Below, piece after piece: positions 1-9,589 of a stretch of DNA of 64,000 nt. The stretch is from Natronohydrobacter thiooxidans (lineage in GTDB: Bacteria; Pseudomonadota; Alphaproteobacteria; Rhodobacterales; Rhodobacteraceae). The notes under the pieces are model-generated. The model did not search any database, had not been told where the DNA came from, and saw only the letters and a program-made list of their open reading frames with translations. Made by a program: the position numbers and the translations under genes. Position 1 is the stretch's first letter. Each line of letters starts with the position of its first letter. Location: NCBI RefSeq assembly GCF_001884735.1, contig NZ_MJAP01000034.1:372001-436000 (forward strand). Direction: 5' to 3'.

Positions 1-234
1 GCCAAGGAAAATATCAATATCGCCATTGGCCATCGAGGTATAGGTCACAGGCACCGACAGCACCAGCGTATTGGTCTGATAGCCCATCGCCTGCAGAATG
101 GTCGAGGCGACAGCGGTCGTGGCGGTAATATCCGTCCAGCCCACATCCGAGAAAGTGACGGAGGTGCACTCGGCAAAAGCAGGCGCAGCAACAAGGCTTG
201 CAGCCAAGAGGGCAGGGGTCATGCGAAGGGTCAT
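1..234 (-). CDS. choX: Choline ABC transporter substrate-binding protein, N-terminal part (runs off the left edge)
   Basis: Only the first 78 codons lie in the window. The ATG at 234 is followed by a signal peptide (MTLRMTPALLAASLVAAPAFA) and then a mature start with ECTSVTFSDVGWTDITATTA, which is characteristic of ChoX-type periplasmic choline binders of the OpuAC fold. The protein would deliver choline to the ChoVW permease/ATPase. It is divergent from betI, with a BetI-type operator between them, so choline uptake and oxidation are probably co-regulated. The C-terminal ligand cage is out of view. A glycine-betaine or proline binder of the same family is the main alternative. Confidence 0.85.
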   Translation of the reverse strand, partial: MTLRMTPALLAASLVAAPAFAECTSVTFSDVGWTDITATTAVASTILQAMGYQTNTLVLSVPVTYTSMANGDIDIFLG

Positions 235-265
235 GTCGGGTCTCTCTCTGTTGCGGTCGTTTTTG

Positions 266-285
266 TTGATTGACCAATCAATAAA
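266..285. promoter_or_regulatory. Candidate BetI operator between choX and betI
   Basis: The site reads TTGATTGA-CCAA-TCAATAAA. The 8-nt arms are inverted repeats matching at 7 of 8 positions around a 4-nt centre. It lies in the 105-bp region between divergent choX and betI. Architecture and sequence resemble the TTGATTGR-N-TCAATMAA style BetI sites known from other proteobacteria. BetI normally represses both its own operon and choline uptake, and choline relieves the repression. That it is bound here is inference from sequence and position. Confidence 0.7.
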
Positions 286-339
286 CAATCGGCTAGGCAT
301 AAAGCAACGAAAATTCGTCTCTCATCTGCAGGAAATACC

Positions 340-921
340 ATGCCGAAGCTGGGAATGGAGCCTATCAGGCGTGACGCGCTGATCAAGGCCGCAATTATCG
401 AACTGGGGCAGGTCGGCTCGCTTGATGTGACGGTCAGCCGGATCGCCAAGCGCGCAGGCATGTCCTCGGCCTTGGCGCATCACTATTTCGGATCGAAAGA
501 GCAGATGTTCCTCGCCGCCATGCGCCATGTGCTCTCGGTCTATGGCGCCGAGGTGCGCGGCGCGCTGTCGGTGGCCGAAACCCCGCAGGCGCGGGTCAAG
601 GCGCTGGTGCACGTCTCCTTCACCGGCAGCAATTTCCGCCGCGATGTGGTCGCGGCATGGCTGAATTTCTACGTCATGGCCCAGCGCAGCCCAGAGGCCG
701 AGCGCCTCTTGCGCATCTATCAGGCGCGGCTGCGCAGCAACCTGCGCCATGCGCTGCGCCCGCTTGCAGGCGCGCGCGCCGCCAGCCTTGCCGATGGCGC
801 AGCGGCGATGATCGATGGCGTCTATCTGCACGAGGCGCTGGGCAGTGGCGAGCCGAATGGCAAACGCGCCGTGGCGCAGGTCATGGGCTGGCTCGATGCC
901 GCTCTGGTCGCACAGGAGTAG
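340..921 (+). CDS. betI: HTH-type transcriptional repressor BetI (TetR family)
   Basis: A 193-residue TetR-family regulator, the usual BetI length. The N-terminal helix-turn-helix covers roughly residues 10-55 (LDVTVSRIAKRAGMSSALAHHYFGS) with the typical YFGSKEQM turn. The C-terminal half has the BetI_C ligand-binding pattern, including FTGSNFRRDVVAAWLNFY. It should repress the bet genes until choline is present. The start ATG has AGGA about 7 nt upstream. betC follows after 6 nt with a ribosome site overlapping the betI stop, so it heads the betICBA operon. A palindrome suitable as its operator lies at 266-285. Confidence 0.92.
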   Translation: MPKLGMEPIRRDALIKAAIIELGQVGSLDVTVSRIAKRAGMSSALAHHYFGSKEQMFLAAMRHVLSVYGAEVRGALSVAETPQARVKALVHVSFTGSNFRRDVVAAWLNFYVMAQRSPEAERLLRIYQARLRSNLRHALRPLAGARAASLADGAAAMIDGVYLHEALGSGEPNGKRAVAQVMGWLDAALVAQE

Positions 922-927
922 AGACCG

Positions 928-2439
928 ATGACCAGCAAGCTCAATATCCTGATCCTGATGGTGGACCAGCTCAATGGCACGCTCTTCCCCGACGGGCCAG
1001 CCGATTGGCTGCACACACCCAATCTGCGCCGCCTCGCCGCGCGTTCAACCCGCTTCGCCAATGCCTATACCGCAAGCCCGCTCTGCGCGCCGGGGCGCGC
1101 CAGCTTCATGTCCGGGCAACTGCCCTCGCGCACGCGCGTCTATGACAATGCCGCCGAATTCGCCTCGGATATCCCCTGCTTCACCCATCACCTGCGCCGC
1201 GCGGGCTATCATACCTGCCTCTCGGGCAAGATGCATTTCGTGGGCCCCGACCAGCTTCACGGATTTGAACAGCGCCTGACGACGGATATCTACCCCGCCG
1301 ATTTCGGCTGGACCCCCGATTACCGCAAACCCGGCGAGCGGATTGACTGGTGGTATCACAATATGGGCTCGGTCACCGGCGCGGGCGTGGCCGAGATCAC
1401 CAATCAGATGGAATATGACGATGACGTCGCCCATCACGCCAAGGCCAAGCTCTATGATCTGGCGCGCGGCCATGATGCGCGGCCTTGGTGCCTGACCGTC
1501 AGCTTCACCCACCCGCATGACCCCTATGTCGCGCGGCGCAAATACTGGGATCTCTACGAAGATTGCGCGCATCTTGCCCCCAGCCAGCCCGATCCGGGTT
1601 ACGCTGCGCAGGATCCGCACAGCAAACGGCTGTTCGACGCCAATGACTGGCGCAAATTCGACATCACGCCCGAGGATGTCGCCCGCTCCCGCCGCGCCTA
1701 TTTCGCCAATATCAGCTATCTCGACGACAAGATCGGCGAGATCCTCGACGTGCTGGACACCACCCGTCAGGAAGCCGTGATCGTCTTTGTGTCAGACCAC
1801 GGCGATATGCTGGGCGAGCGCGGCCTCTGGTTCAAGATGAGCTTTTACGAAGGCTCCGCCCGCGTGCCGCTGATGATCGCCACGCCCGATGGGGCAGGGC
1901 GCTTCGTGGCCGATCCGGTCTCGACCATGGATCTGCTGCCGACGCTCGCGGATCTGGCGGGGATTGATCTGTCGGAAATCGCGCCATGGACGGATGGCGA
2001 AACCCTGCTGCCGCTGATGCAGGGCAGCCCCCGCACCAGCCCCGTGGCGATGGAATATGCCGCCGAAGGCTCGATCACGCCGCTGATATGCCTGCGCGCG
2101 GGGCGCTGGAAATACACTGCCTGCCGCGCCGACCCGGAACAGCTTTTCGATCTCGACGCCGACCCGCAAGAGCGCGTCAATCTGGCGACCGACCCCGCCC
2201 ATGCCGCGACGCTGGAAGACCTGCGCGCACAAGCACAGGCGCGCTGGGACCTCGACCGTTTTGACGCCGAGGTGCGCCAAAGTCAGGCCCGCCGCTGGGT
2301 CGTCTATGAAGCACTGCGCAACGGGGCCTATTTCCCATGGGATTTCCAGCCGCTGCAACAGGCCTCCGAGCGCTACATGCGCAACCACATGGATTTGAAC
2401 GTCGTCGAGGAAAACCAGCGTTTTCCAAGGGGGGAATGA
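928..2439 (+). CDS. betC: Choline-sulfatase
   Basis: This 503-residue alkaline-phosphatase-superfamily sulfatase hydrolyses choline-O-sulfate to choline and sulfate, feeding the Bet pathway. The N-terminal metal site (ILMVDQLN) is followed by the sulfatase signature [14 protein letters not shown]. Cys53 within C-x-P-x-R should be converted to formylglycine. The second signature region ([12 protein letters not shown]) and the metal site [12 protein letters not shown] are also present. The C-terminal extension is that of BetC enzymes. GGAG lies 9 nt before the ATG. Its 3' end overlaps the betB start by an ATGA junction. The protein should be cytoplasmic, since no signal peptide is visible. Confidence 0.93.
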   Translation: MTSKLNILILMVDQLNGTLFPDGPADWLHTPNLRRLAARSTRFANAYTASPLCAPGRASFMSGQLPSRTRVYDNAAEFASDIPCFTHHLRRAGYHTCLSGKMHFVGPDQLHGFEQRLTTDIYPADFGWTPDYRKPGERIDWWYHNMGSVTGAGVAEITNQMEYDDDVAHHAKAKLYDLARGHDARPWCLTVSFTHPHDPYVARRKYWDLYEDCAHLAPSQPDPGYAAQDPHSKRLFDANDWRKFDITPEDVARSRRAYFANISYLDDKIGEILDVLDTTRQEAVIVFVSDHGDMLGERGLWFKMSFYEGSARVPLMIATPDGAGRFVADPVSTMDLLPTLADLAGIDLSEIAPWTDGETLLPLMQGSPRTSPVAMEYAAEGSITPLICLRAGRWKYTACRADPEQLFDLDADPQERVNLATDPAHAATLEDLRAQAQARWDLDRFDAEVRQSQARRWVVYEALRNGAYFPWDFQPLQQASERYMRNHMDLNVVEENQRFPRGE

Positions 2440-3890
2440 TGCGCGCACAACCCAAAGCCAGCCATTTCATTGCCGGGGAATGGATCGAAGACACCGCAGG
2501 CGCGGTGATTGAGAGCATCTATTCCGCCACCGGCGAGGTGATCGCGCGGCTGCACGCCGCCACGCCTTCGGTGATCGACCGCGCCCTGAATGCCGCGCGC
2601 GACGCACAAGCCGATTGGGCCGCGCGCGCGCCGGTCGAGCGTGGCCGCATCCTGCGCCGCGCCGCCGAGATTCTGCGCGAACGTAACCGCGAATTGTCGG
2701 AACTCGAAACCCTCGACACCGGCAAACCGCTGCAGGAAACGCTGGTCGCGGATGCGGCCTCCGGCGCCGATGCGCTGGAATATTTCGCAGGCTTCGCCGC
2801 CACTGTCACCGGCCAGACCATCCCCTTGGGCCGCGACATGGCCTATACTTTGCGCGAACCCTTGGGCGTCTGCGCGGGCATCGGCGCGTGGAATTACCCG
2901 ATCCAGATCGCCTGCTGGAAAGCCGCCCCGGCGCTGGCTTTCGGCAATGCGATGGTGTTCAAACCCTCGGAAGTGACCCCGCTATCAGCCCTGGCACTGG
3001 CCGAGATCCTGATTGAGGCGGGCCTGCCTGCGGGCCTCTTCAACGTCCTGCAGGGGCGCGGCGAAGTGGGGGCGGCGCTCGCCTCCGACCCGCGCGTGGC
3101 CAAGGTCTCGCTCACCGGCTCTGTGCCGACAGGCCGCAAGGTCTATGGCGCCGCGGGCGAGGCGCTGAAAGCCGTGACGATGGAACTGGGCGGCAAATCC
3201 CCCCTGATCATTTTTGACGACGCCGATCTCGACGATGCTGTGGGCGCGGCCATGCTCGCGAATTTCTATTCCGCAGGGCAGATCTGCTCGAATGGCACGC
3301 GGGTTTTCGTCCATCGCAAGGTGAAAGACGCCTTCTTGGAAAAACTCGCCAGCCGCGCGGGCAAGATCACGCTGGGCGATCCGCTGGATGAAGCGACGCA
3401 GATGGGCCCGCTGGTGTCAGAGCCACAGATGGCGCGCGTCCTTGGCTATATCGACCAGGGCAAGGCGGAAGGCGCGCGGCTTGTCTGCGGCGGCGCCCGC
3501 GCGGGCGCGACCGGCTGTTTCATCCAGCCCACGGTCTTCGCCGATGTGAAAGACGGGATGACCATCGCGCGCGAAGAGATTTTCGGCCCGGTCATGGCAG
3601 TGCTGGATTTCGAGGAGGAGGCCGAGGTCATCGCGCGGGCCAATGCCACCGAATACGGGCTGGCGGCGGGGCTTTTCACCCGCGACATCACCCGCGCGCA
3701 TCGCGTGATCGCGCAATTGCAGGCCGGCACCTGCTGGATCAACGCCTATAACCTGACTCCGGTCGAGATGCCCTTTGGCGGCGTCAAAGCATCGGGCGTG
3801 GGCCGCGAGAACGGCCATGCGGCGCTGGAGCATTATACCCGTGTCAAATCGGTCTACCTTGGCCTCGGCCCGGTCGATGCGCCTTACTGA
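2436..3890 (+). CDS. betB: Betaine aldehyde dehydrogenase
   Basis: NAD(P)-dependent oxidation of betaine aldehyde to glycine betaine, the last step of osmoprotectant synthesis. From the ATG at 2436 it has 484 residues, normal for BetB. Visible motifs are the ALDH oxyanion Asn (GAWNYP, N153), the glutamate signature MELGGKSP (E250) and the catalytic cysteine in GQICSNGTR (C284). The start overlaps the betC stop as ATGA. A second ATG follows immediately, so the first residue is ambiguous by one. Genes of this family are easily confused by substrate, but the operon fixes the assignment. Confidence 0.93.
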   Translation: MMRAQPKASHFIAGEWIEDTAGAVIESIYSATGEVIARLHAATPSVIDRALNAARDAQADWAARAPVERGRILRRAAEILRERNRELSELETLDTGKPLQETLVADAASGADALEYFAGFAATVTGQTIPLGRDMAYTLREPLGVCAGIGAWNYPIQIACWKAAPALAFGNAMVFKPSEVTPLSALALAEILIEAGLPAGLFNVLQGRGEVGAALASDPRVAKVSLTGSVPTGRKVYGAAGEALKAVTMELGGKSPLIIFDDADLDDAVGAAMLANFYSAGQICSNGTRVFVHRKVKDAFLEKLASRAGKITLGDPLDEATQMGPLVSEPQMARVLGYIDQGKAEGARLVCGGARAGATGCFIQPTVFADVKDGMTIAREEIFGPVMAVLDFEEEAEVIARANATEYGLAAGLFTRDITRAHRVIAQLQAGTCWINAYNLTPVEMPFGGVKASGVGRENGHAALEHYTRVKSVYLGLGPVDAPY

Positions 3891-3909
3891 CCCGGTTTGA
3901 TCCAGCGGA

Positions 3910-3960
3910 CGCGCCCCTTCGGGGCGCGAAGTGATTGTTTTTGGCATGGCTTTGCCATGC
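3910..3960 (+). promoter_or_regulatory. Two tandem hairpins between betB and betA
   Basis: CGCGCCCC-TTC-GGGGCGCG (3910-3928) forms an 8-bp stem. After a T-rich spacer, GCATGGC-TTT-GCCATGC (3944-3960) forms a 7-bp stem that ends about 18 nt before the betA ATG. The T-run after the first stem makes a partial terminator or an mRNA-processing/stability element plausible, setting betA expression relative to betCB. The second stem could affect betA translation. Confidence 0.45.
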
Positions 3961-3977
3961 GCGCGCGCAATGGATGG

Positions 3978-5627
3978 ATGATGATGACAGAGGCGGATTA
4001 TATCGTCGTGGGGGCCGGATCAGGCGGCTGTGCCGTAAGCTACCGGCTGGCTGAGGCTGGCCATTCCGTGCTGGTCGTGGAAGCAGGCGGCAGCGATTTC
4101 GGCCCTTTCATCCAGATGCCCGGCGCGCTGTCTTACCCGATGAACATGCGCCGCTATGACTGGGGCTTCCAGTCCGAGCCCGAGCCGCATCTGGGCGGTC
4201 GGGTGCTGGCCACCCCGCGCGGGCGTGTGATCGGCGGATCCTCCAGCATCAACGGTATGGTCTATGTGCGCGGCCATGCGCGCGATTTCGACCATTGGGC
4301 GGAAAGCGGCGCGCAGGGCTGGGGCTATGCCGATGTGCTGCCCTATTTCCAGCGCATGGAAGACTGGCATGGCGGCGAGTCCTCCGAATGGCGCGGCCAG
4401 GGCGGTCCCTTGCATGTCAGCCGCGGCAAGCGCGACAATCCGCTGTTTGACGCTTTCATCGAGGCCGGGCGTCAGGCAGGCTATCCGGTGACCCCGGATT
4501 ACAATGGCGCGCAGCAGGAAGGTTTCGGCGCGATGGAGGCGACGATCTGGCAGGGAAACCGCTGGTCCGCCGCCCGCGCTTACTTGCGCCCCGCACTCGC
4601 CACAGGCCGCGCGACGCTCCTGCGCGGCGAAGTGGCCGAGGTGACATTTGATGCCGCCAACCGCGCGACCGGGGTGCGCCTCACCGATGGCCGCACCCTC
4701 ACCGCCCGCGCCGAGGTGGTGCTTGCGGCGTCCAGCATCAACACACCCAAAATCCTGATGCTCTCCGGCATCGGCCCCGCCGCGCATCTGGCCGAGCATG
4801 GGGTATCCCTGCGCGCGGAGCGCGCGGGCGTCGGCCAGAACCTGCAGGACCATCTGGAACTCTATCTGCAATATGCCGCCCACCAGCCGATCACGCTTTA
4901 TAAATACTGGAACCTCTTCGGCAAAGCCTGGGTCGGCGCGCAATGGCTGTTCCTGCGCGCGGGGCCCGGGGCCTCGAACCAGTTCGAAGCCTGCGCCTTC
5001 ATCCGCTCAAAGGCGGGCATCGACTATCCCGATATCCAGTATCATTTCCTGCCCATCGCCGTGCGCTATGACGGGCAGGCCGTGGCCGAAGGTCATGGCT
5101 TCCAGACCCATGTCGGCCCGATGCGCTCGAAAAGCCGCGGCTGGGTGAAACTGCGCTCGCCCCATGCGCAGGACGCCCCGCGCATCCAGTTCAACTATAT
5201 GAGCCATGCGGATGACTGGAACGAATTCCGCTCCTGCATCCGGCTGACGCGCGAGATCATGGGGCAGGCGGCCTTTGCCCCGCATGTGAAGCATGAGATC
5301 CAGCCGGGCGCAGAGGTGCAATCGGATGCCGCACTCGATGATTTCATCCGTGCCCATGTCGAGAGCGCCTATCACCCCTGCGGCACCGCGAAAATGGGCA
5401 GGCGCGATGACCCGATGGCCGTGGTCGATCCCGAGGGAAAGGTGATCGGCGTCGAGGGCCTGCGCGTGGCCGACAGTTCGATCTTCCCGCGCATCACCAA
5501 TGGCAACCTGAACGCGCCCTCGATCATGGCGGGCGAGAAGATCGCCGATCATATCCTCGGTCGCCGCCTGCCGGGGGCCAATCTGCAACCCTGGATGCAC
5601 CCGAACTGGCAGGTCGCGCAGCGGTAG
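3978..5627 (+). CDS. betA: Choline dehydrogenase (GMC oxidoreductase)
   Basis: FAD-dependent, membrane-associated oxidation of choline to betaine aldehyde. The N-terminal FAD dinucleotide fold reads [21 protein letters not shown] with VVEAG after it. The first GMC signature ([18 protein letters not shown]) and second ([17 protein letters not shown]) are both present. The C-terminal catalytic region contains [13 protein letters not shown] with the active-site His, and a conserved Asn in NGNLNAPS. From the first of three consecutive ATGs (3978, 3981, 3984) it has 549 residues, typical of BetA. An open frame extends upstream but lacks family similarity. Last gene of the bet operon. Confidence 0.92.
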   Translation: MMMTEADYIVVGAGSGGCAVSYRLAEAGHSVLVVEAGGSDFGPFIQMPGALSYPMNMRRYDWGFQSEPEPHLGGRVLATPRGRVIGGSSSINGMVYVRGHARDFDHWAESGAQGWGYADVLPYFQRMEDWHGGESSEWRGQGGPLHVSRGKRDNPLFDAFIEAGRQAGYPVTPDYNGAQQEGFGAMEATIWQGNRWSAARAYLRPALATGRATLLRGEVAEVTFDAANRATGVRLTDGRTLTARAEVVLAASSINTPKILMLSGIGPAAHLAEHGVSLRAERAGVGQNLQDHLELYLQYAAHQPITLYKYWNLFGKAWVGAQWLFLRAGPGASNQFEACAFIRSKAGIDYPDIQYHFLPIAVRYDGQAVAEGHGFQTHVGPMRSKSRGWVKLRSPHAQDAPRIQFNYMSHADDWNEFRSCIRLTREIMGQAAFAPHVKHEIQPGAEVQSDAALDDFIRAHVESAYHPCGTAKMGRRDDPMAVVDPEGKVIGVEGLRVADSSIFPRITNGNLNAPSIMAGEKIADHILGRRLPGANLQPWMHPNWQVAQR

Positions 5628-5705
5628 GGGAGACTGCCGCTTCCCGCTTGCGAGCGAGGGGGGAGACGGGGTGTCGGTTTTGCGGGGCAAGAGCTGCCGG
5701 TCAGG

Positions 5706-6506
5706 TTACCCCGCGTCTGGCAGGAAAATCGTAGCTTCCATGAATGTTATGGCATTGCCAGTCAGTAGCACGCGCTTTTCGGTCAGTTCACAGTCAAGCC
5801 ATCCACCGCGCGCCGAAGCCTGAAAAGCCATCAGCCTATTTCGGCCAAGCTTTTCAGCCCAGTATGGCACGAGTGTTGCGTGGATTGAACCGGTGACCGG
5901 ATCTTCGGGTATTCCTGCGCCGGGTGCGAAATAGCGGGATACGAAATCCGCCCGCGCGTCTCCGGTATCCGCCCCTGTCACCACAAGACCGTCAGAGCCG
6001 AACTTCGCGATAGCTGCGAGATCGGGTACGAAGCTGCGGACGGCCTCTGCGCTGCCAAGGTCCACGAAGTAATTCTCAAAGTTGCGAAAGATGCGAATGG
6101 GCGGCGTCAGAAAAATGCTCGCGATTTCCGGAGGCAGACTTTCGATGGCTTCTGGCGCCAAGCGGGGAATATCGAGCCGATATCCCTCCGCTTCCTTTGA
6201 GACTTTCAACTCACCGACGCGGGTATGAAAGACAAGATCAGAGTCCACTCCCTGCTTTGTGAACAAAATATGAGCCGTTGCCAGAGTGGCGTGCCCACAG
6301 AAATCCACCTCATGCGCAGGGGCGAACCAGCGCAAATCCCACTCACCATCCGGGCGAGGTTTGACAAAGGCCGTCTCGGCCAGGTTATTTTCCTGCGTGA
6401 TCGCCAGCATCAGGTCGTCAGGAAGCCAGTCCTCAAGTACCAAAACAGCGGCCGGATTGCCCGCGAAAAGCTGATCGGTAAAGGCATCGACTTGATACAT
6501 GCGCAT
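5706..6506 (-). CDS. PhzF-family isomerase/epimerase-like protein
   Basis: 266 residues of the PhzF (diaminopimelate-epimerase-like) fold. The N-terminus MYQVDAFTDQLFAGNPAAVLVL and the active-site segment QENNLAETAFV (general acid/base Glu44) are classic, as is DLRWFAPAHEVDFCGHATLATAH in the first half. The second half carries GIPEDPVTGSIHATLVPYW. Most members outside phenazine clusters have no known substrate. No phenazine genes are nearby, so a phenazine role is not implied. It is transcribed towards betA and appears to be a single-gene unit. Confidence 0.88.
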   Translation of the reverse strand: MRMYQVDAFTDQLFAGNPAAVLVLEDWLPDDLMLAITQENNLAETAFVKPRPDGEWDLRWFAPAHEVDFCGHATLATAHILFTKQGVDSDLVFHTRVGELKVSKEAEGYRLDIPRLAPEAIESLPPEIASIFLTPPIRIFRNFENYFVDLGSAEAVRSFVPDLAAIAKFGSDGLVVTGADTGDARADFVSRYFAPGAGIPEDPVTGSIHATLVPYWAEKLGRNRLMAFQASARGGWLDCELTEKRVLLTGNAITFMEATIFLPDAG

Positions 6507-7083
6507 GGAAAAACCTCACATTGGACGGCGTTTCCTCACTTTATAGCGAGAAACAACGACCATGCGCAAAGGGCTCCTACCCGCTTCAGTCCGTGCCATG
6601 CGCCCCCACCCCACCCCCACCCGGATCCGCCGCGCCCTCGCGCGCAGATAGAGCCGCAAGAGCGGCCCCGCGATCCGCGCGATCTTGTCCCGGGGGGAAC
6701 GCGCCGCGAAAGCCCGCGATCAGCGTCCAAGGCCCACCCGCGGCCAGGCGCGGCGCGGCTTTCTCCCAGCGTCAAGTTTACGCCGCGCTCCTCACCACTC
6801 ATGGCGACCCTTGCACCGGGTCAGGACGCCGGGAAAAAAGGCGCCCGCCGAAAAGGCAGATTTGCCCGGCCCGCACGACCATGACCGCGTAAGCAGGCAC
6901 CGCCCCGAGGCGCGTGGGTTCTGCTCCGGGGCCGGGATCCGCGCGGCAGATGCGCGGCGCGCAAGGCCGCTGAACCCGAGAGGGGGTCAGCTGCGGCAGT
7001 GCAGCGATTAAGGCTCGCCTGAGAGCTTAATCCTGTTTTAAGGTGGCGGGATTACGATCCAACAGGTTCATGGCAGAGGCCGC
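6507..7083. other. 577-bp region without a recognisable gene
   Basis: Six-frame reading shows only low-complexity Arg/Pro/Ala-rich frames with no family resemblance. There is a C-rich run near 6600-6630. A CCGCCGAAAAGGCAGATTTG stretch near 6847 resembles a hairpin-forming sequence at about 57870. An inverted repeat GATTAAG...CTTAATC lies at 7006-7032, about 50 nt before the histidine kinase start, and could be a regulatory site for that gene. No tRNA-like cloverleaf was found. Confidence 0.6.
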
Positions 7084-9045
7084 ATGACAAATTATGCGCA
7101 GATGGATACCATTCTGGTCGCGGCTGCTGTTGCGCTGCTGACGCTGGCCTGCCTGATTATCGCCTATAACATGCGCCGCGGCGCCACCGATCCCGATACC
7201 CATGCCGGGCTGGCCTATATCCTTGCGGCCAATGTCGCGATGATGATCGGCACCATCTCGCTGGTCCTGCATCAGCTTTTCTCCGACTCTTTCACCGCCC
7301 TGACCGTCGCCATCACCTTTCACGCGACCTTCATGCTGGGCGCGGCGGGCATCCTGCGGGGCATGGGGCGGGCGCCGCCGCATGCGGCTCTCGCGCTGGT
7401 CACGCTCCTGTTCATCGCCAGTCAGGGCATTGTCGCCCGGATCGACCCGGATATCCGCTGGGTCATCCTGACCTCGCTTCTGGTCAATGGTGTCATCTGC
7501 GCCGTCTTCGCCATCACTCTCAGGCGGGCGGCAGTCCGGCTGGGCAGGGGGGTGGATCTGCTGGTCGCGCTGCCCTTCGCCATCATGGCCGCCGTCTATG
7601 CGGTGCGGCTGCTGGGGATTGTGCTCGATCTCTCGGAACCGGTGCTCGCCTTTGGCGTGCTGATGACCAGCTTTGCGCTGACCTTCGCGCTGCTGGTCTG
7701 GTGCTTCACGCTGCAGACATTCGGCAATGTGCGACTGGCGCGCAAACTCGTGGTCGAGCGCGGCCGCGCCGAAGAGGCGAGCCGCATGAAATCGCGGTTT
7801 CTCGCCAATATGAGCCATGAAATCCGCACGCCGCTGAATGGCGTACTCGGAATGACGGAAATCCTGCGCGATCACGATCTCGGCCCCGAGGAACGCCGCA
7901 TCGTCGGCGTGATCCATGACAGCGGTCGTACGCTGCTGCACCTGCTCAACGATATTCTGGATCTCTCCAAGGTCGAGGCGGGGAAACTGGTGCTGGAAGA
8001 GACGGTGTTTTCACCCTTCGACATGATCACCTCCTGCGCCGAACTCTACCGCATCCCTGCGGCCGAAAAACAGATCGAGCTGGATCTCGACATCGCACCC
8101 GCGCTGCGCACAGGCTGCAAAGGCGATCCGCACCGGATCGTGCAGGTGCTCAATAACCTGCTGAACAACGCGATGAAATTCACCCAGAAGGGCAGGATCA
8201 CCCTGCGCGCCGATCTGGCGCGCGAGACCATGGCAGAGGATGCAAGCGCATGGCTTCTGGTCAGCGTCGCTGATACCGGCATCGGCATGACGGATGCGCA
8301 GGCCGCGCGCATTTTCGACGATTTCTCGCAGGCCGAGGACAGTATCGCGCGCAGATTCGGCGGCACCGGTCTGGGTCTGGCGATCAGCAAGCGGCTGATC
8401 GGGCTGATGGGCGGGCATATCTCGGTCACCACCGCCCCCGGCAAGGGCACGGAATTCCACCTGCGCCTGCCCCTGACCTGCGCCCCGCGCAGCGCGCTGC
8501 CGCCCGTCCCGCCTCTGCACGCTCCCGCCACGGATCCGAGCGGCAGCGCAGCCGCGACGCCCTCGCTCGCAGGGATGCGGATCCTGCTGGCCGAGGATAA
8601 CCGGACCAACCAGCTTGTGGTTCAGGGCATGCTGCGCAAGGAAGAGATCGCGCTGACCATCGTCGAGGACGGGCGCGACGCGGTGGCGCTGGACGAGGCG
8701 ATCGCGCGCGGCGAGATCGCCGATTTCGACCTTTTTCTCTTCGATATCCAGATGCCGGTCATGGACGGGCCCGAAGCTTTCGCGCTGATCCGCGCGCGCC
8801 GCGCGCAGGCCGGGCGCGCGCCCGCGCGCGCGGCGGTCCTGTCGGCCAATGCGTTGCCGCAACAGATGCAGGCCTATCTCGACATGGGCTTTCTCGAATG
8901 CCTGTCGAAACCGGTGCAGAAAGCCCGGCTGATCGCCATGCTTGGCCGCATCGCCCGCAGCATGGAAGACGAAGCCCGGAGCCGCGCCAGGGGCCGGGAG
9001 CAGGGTGCGGGCGAGGAAAGCCTGCCCTCCCCGGCGCTTCGCTAA
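7084..9045 (+). CDS. Membrane-bound hybrid sensor histidine kinase with C-terminal receiver domain
   Basis: 653 residues. Residues 1-215 contain about seven hydrophobic segments with almost no periplasmic domain, which suggests sensing within or at the membrane. A HisKA domain follows, with the H-box FLANMSHEIRTPLNG (phospho-acceptor His245). The HATPase domain has an N-box NNLLNNAMKFT (357-367), DTGIGM (397-402) and GGTGLGLAIS. A receiver domain starts near 499 with acidic E504/D505 and phospho-acceptor Asp554 in LFDIQMPVMDG. No HPt domain or response regulator is nearby, so the output partner is elsewhere. Signal unknown. Confidence 0.9.
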   Translation: MTNYAQMDTILVAAAVALLTLACLIIAYNMRRGATDPDTHAGLAYILAANVAMMIGTISLVLHQLFSDSFTALTVAITFHATFMLGAAGILRGMGRAPPHAALALVTLLFIASQGIVARIDPDIRWVILTSLLVNGVICAVFAITLRRAAVRLGRGVDLLVALPFAIMAAVYAVRLLGIVLDLSEPVLAFGVLMTSFALTFALLVWCFTLQTFGNVRLARKLVVERGRAEEASRMKSRFLANMSHEIRTPLNGVLGMTEILRDHDLGPEERRIVGVIHDSGRTLLHLLNDILDLSKVEAGKLVLEETVFSPFDMITSCAELYRIPAAEKQIELDLDIAPALRTGCKGDPHRIVQVLNNLLNNAMKFTQKGRITLRADLARETMAEDASAWLLVSVADTGIGMTDAQAARIFDDFSQAEDSIARRFGGTGLGLAISKRLIGLMGGHISVTTAPGKGTEFHLRLPLTCAPRSALPPVPPLHAPATDPSGSAAATPSLAGMRILLAEDNRTNQLVVQGMLRKEEIALTIVEDGRDAVALDEAIARGEIADFDLFLFDIQMPVMDGPEAFALIRARRAQAGRAPARAAVLSANALPQQMQAYLDMGFLECLSKPVQKARLIAMLGRIARSMEDEARSRARGREQGAGEESLPSPALR

Positions 9046-9092
9046 ATCGGCCTGCAAGCCAGCCCCGCGCATGCGCGCGCCAGCGGCTAGCC

Positions 9093-9121
9093 GTAGGGTG
9101 CGTGCTCAGCACGCACCCTAC
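9093..9121. repeat. Family A palindromic repeat, copy 1
   Basis: A perfect 29-nt palindrome with arms GTAGGGTGCGTGCT and AGCACGCACCCTAC around a single C. It lies between the convergent histidine kinase and rpsU genes, 47 nt past the kinase stop. No T-run follows on either strand, so it is not a standard intrinsic terminator. Identical to the copy at 56230. See the family A finding. Confidence 0.9.
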
Positions 9122-9173
9122 ACCGCGCGCTCGCGCGCAGGACGCACAGCCCCGCCGCCTCCGGCCCATGCGC

Positions 9174-9210
9174 AAAGAAAAACCCCCGCAGGCCCAGGCC
9201 TTCGGGGGTC
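9174..9210 (-). terminator. Rho-independent terminator of rpsU
   Basis: Read on the minus strand, a GACCCCCGAAGG...GCGGGGGT stem-loop is followed by TTTTTCTTT. It lies about 50 nt downstream of the rpsU stop codon. The GC-rich stem and U-tract meet the usual criteria. Confidence 0.85.
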
Positions 9211-9262
9211 GCTCTCTGGCCGCAGGGCGCGAATGCCCCGCAGACCGGATGGCCGCTGTCTC

Positions 9263-9469
9263 TCAGAGACCGCCTTCGCGCTGCGCCTTCTTGCGCGCAA
9301 GCTTGCGCGCACGGCGGATCGCTTCAGCTTTCTCACGGGCTTTCTTCTCAGAGGGCTTCTCGAAATGCTGCTTGAGCTTCATCTCGCGAAACACACCTTC
9401 ACGCTGGAGTTTTTTCTTCAGCGCCCGAAGAGCCTGATCGACATTATTGTCGCGAACCGATACCTGCAT
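9263..9469 (-). CDS. rpsU: 30S ribosomal protein bS21
   Basis: 68 residues, very basic, starting [20 protein letters not shown] and ending in an Arg/Lys-rich helix ([18 protein letters not shown]), which is the bS21 pattern. It is a small-subunit protein involved in initiation, near the anti-Shine-Dalgarno region. The ATG at 9469 is preceded by AAAGGTGG. The frame stays open far upstream (to about 11890) only because the opposite strand is GC-rich coding sequence; that extension is not real. A clear terminator follows. Confidence 0.95.
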   Translation of the reverse strand: MQVSVRDNNVDQALRALKKKLQREGVFREMKLKQHFEKPSEKKAREKAEAIRRARKLARKKAQREGGL

Positions 9470-9589
9470 GTGGTTTTCACCACCTTTCCAAGTTAGAGTT
9501 GCATCATTCAGCAGGAACCGCCCGCCTAGCAGAGCTTGCGGATTATGTCCAGCACCTCGCGCAACCTGGCCCAACACGGAGCACCAGAC

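Noticed and set aside
5706-6506. PhzF-like gene as a sign of phenazine production
   Set aside because: No other phz genes are nearby, and most PhzF-family members outside such clusters have unrelated or unknown roles.
6536-6892. Several short overlapping frames in the 6.5-7.1 kb gap
   Set aside because: Low-complexity Pro/Arg/Gly sequences in all frames with no ribosome site and no consistent frame, so treated as non-coding.
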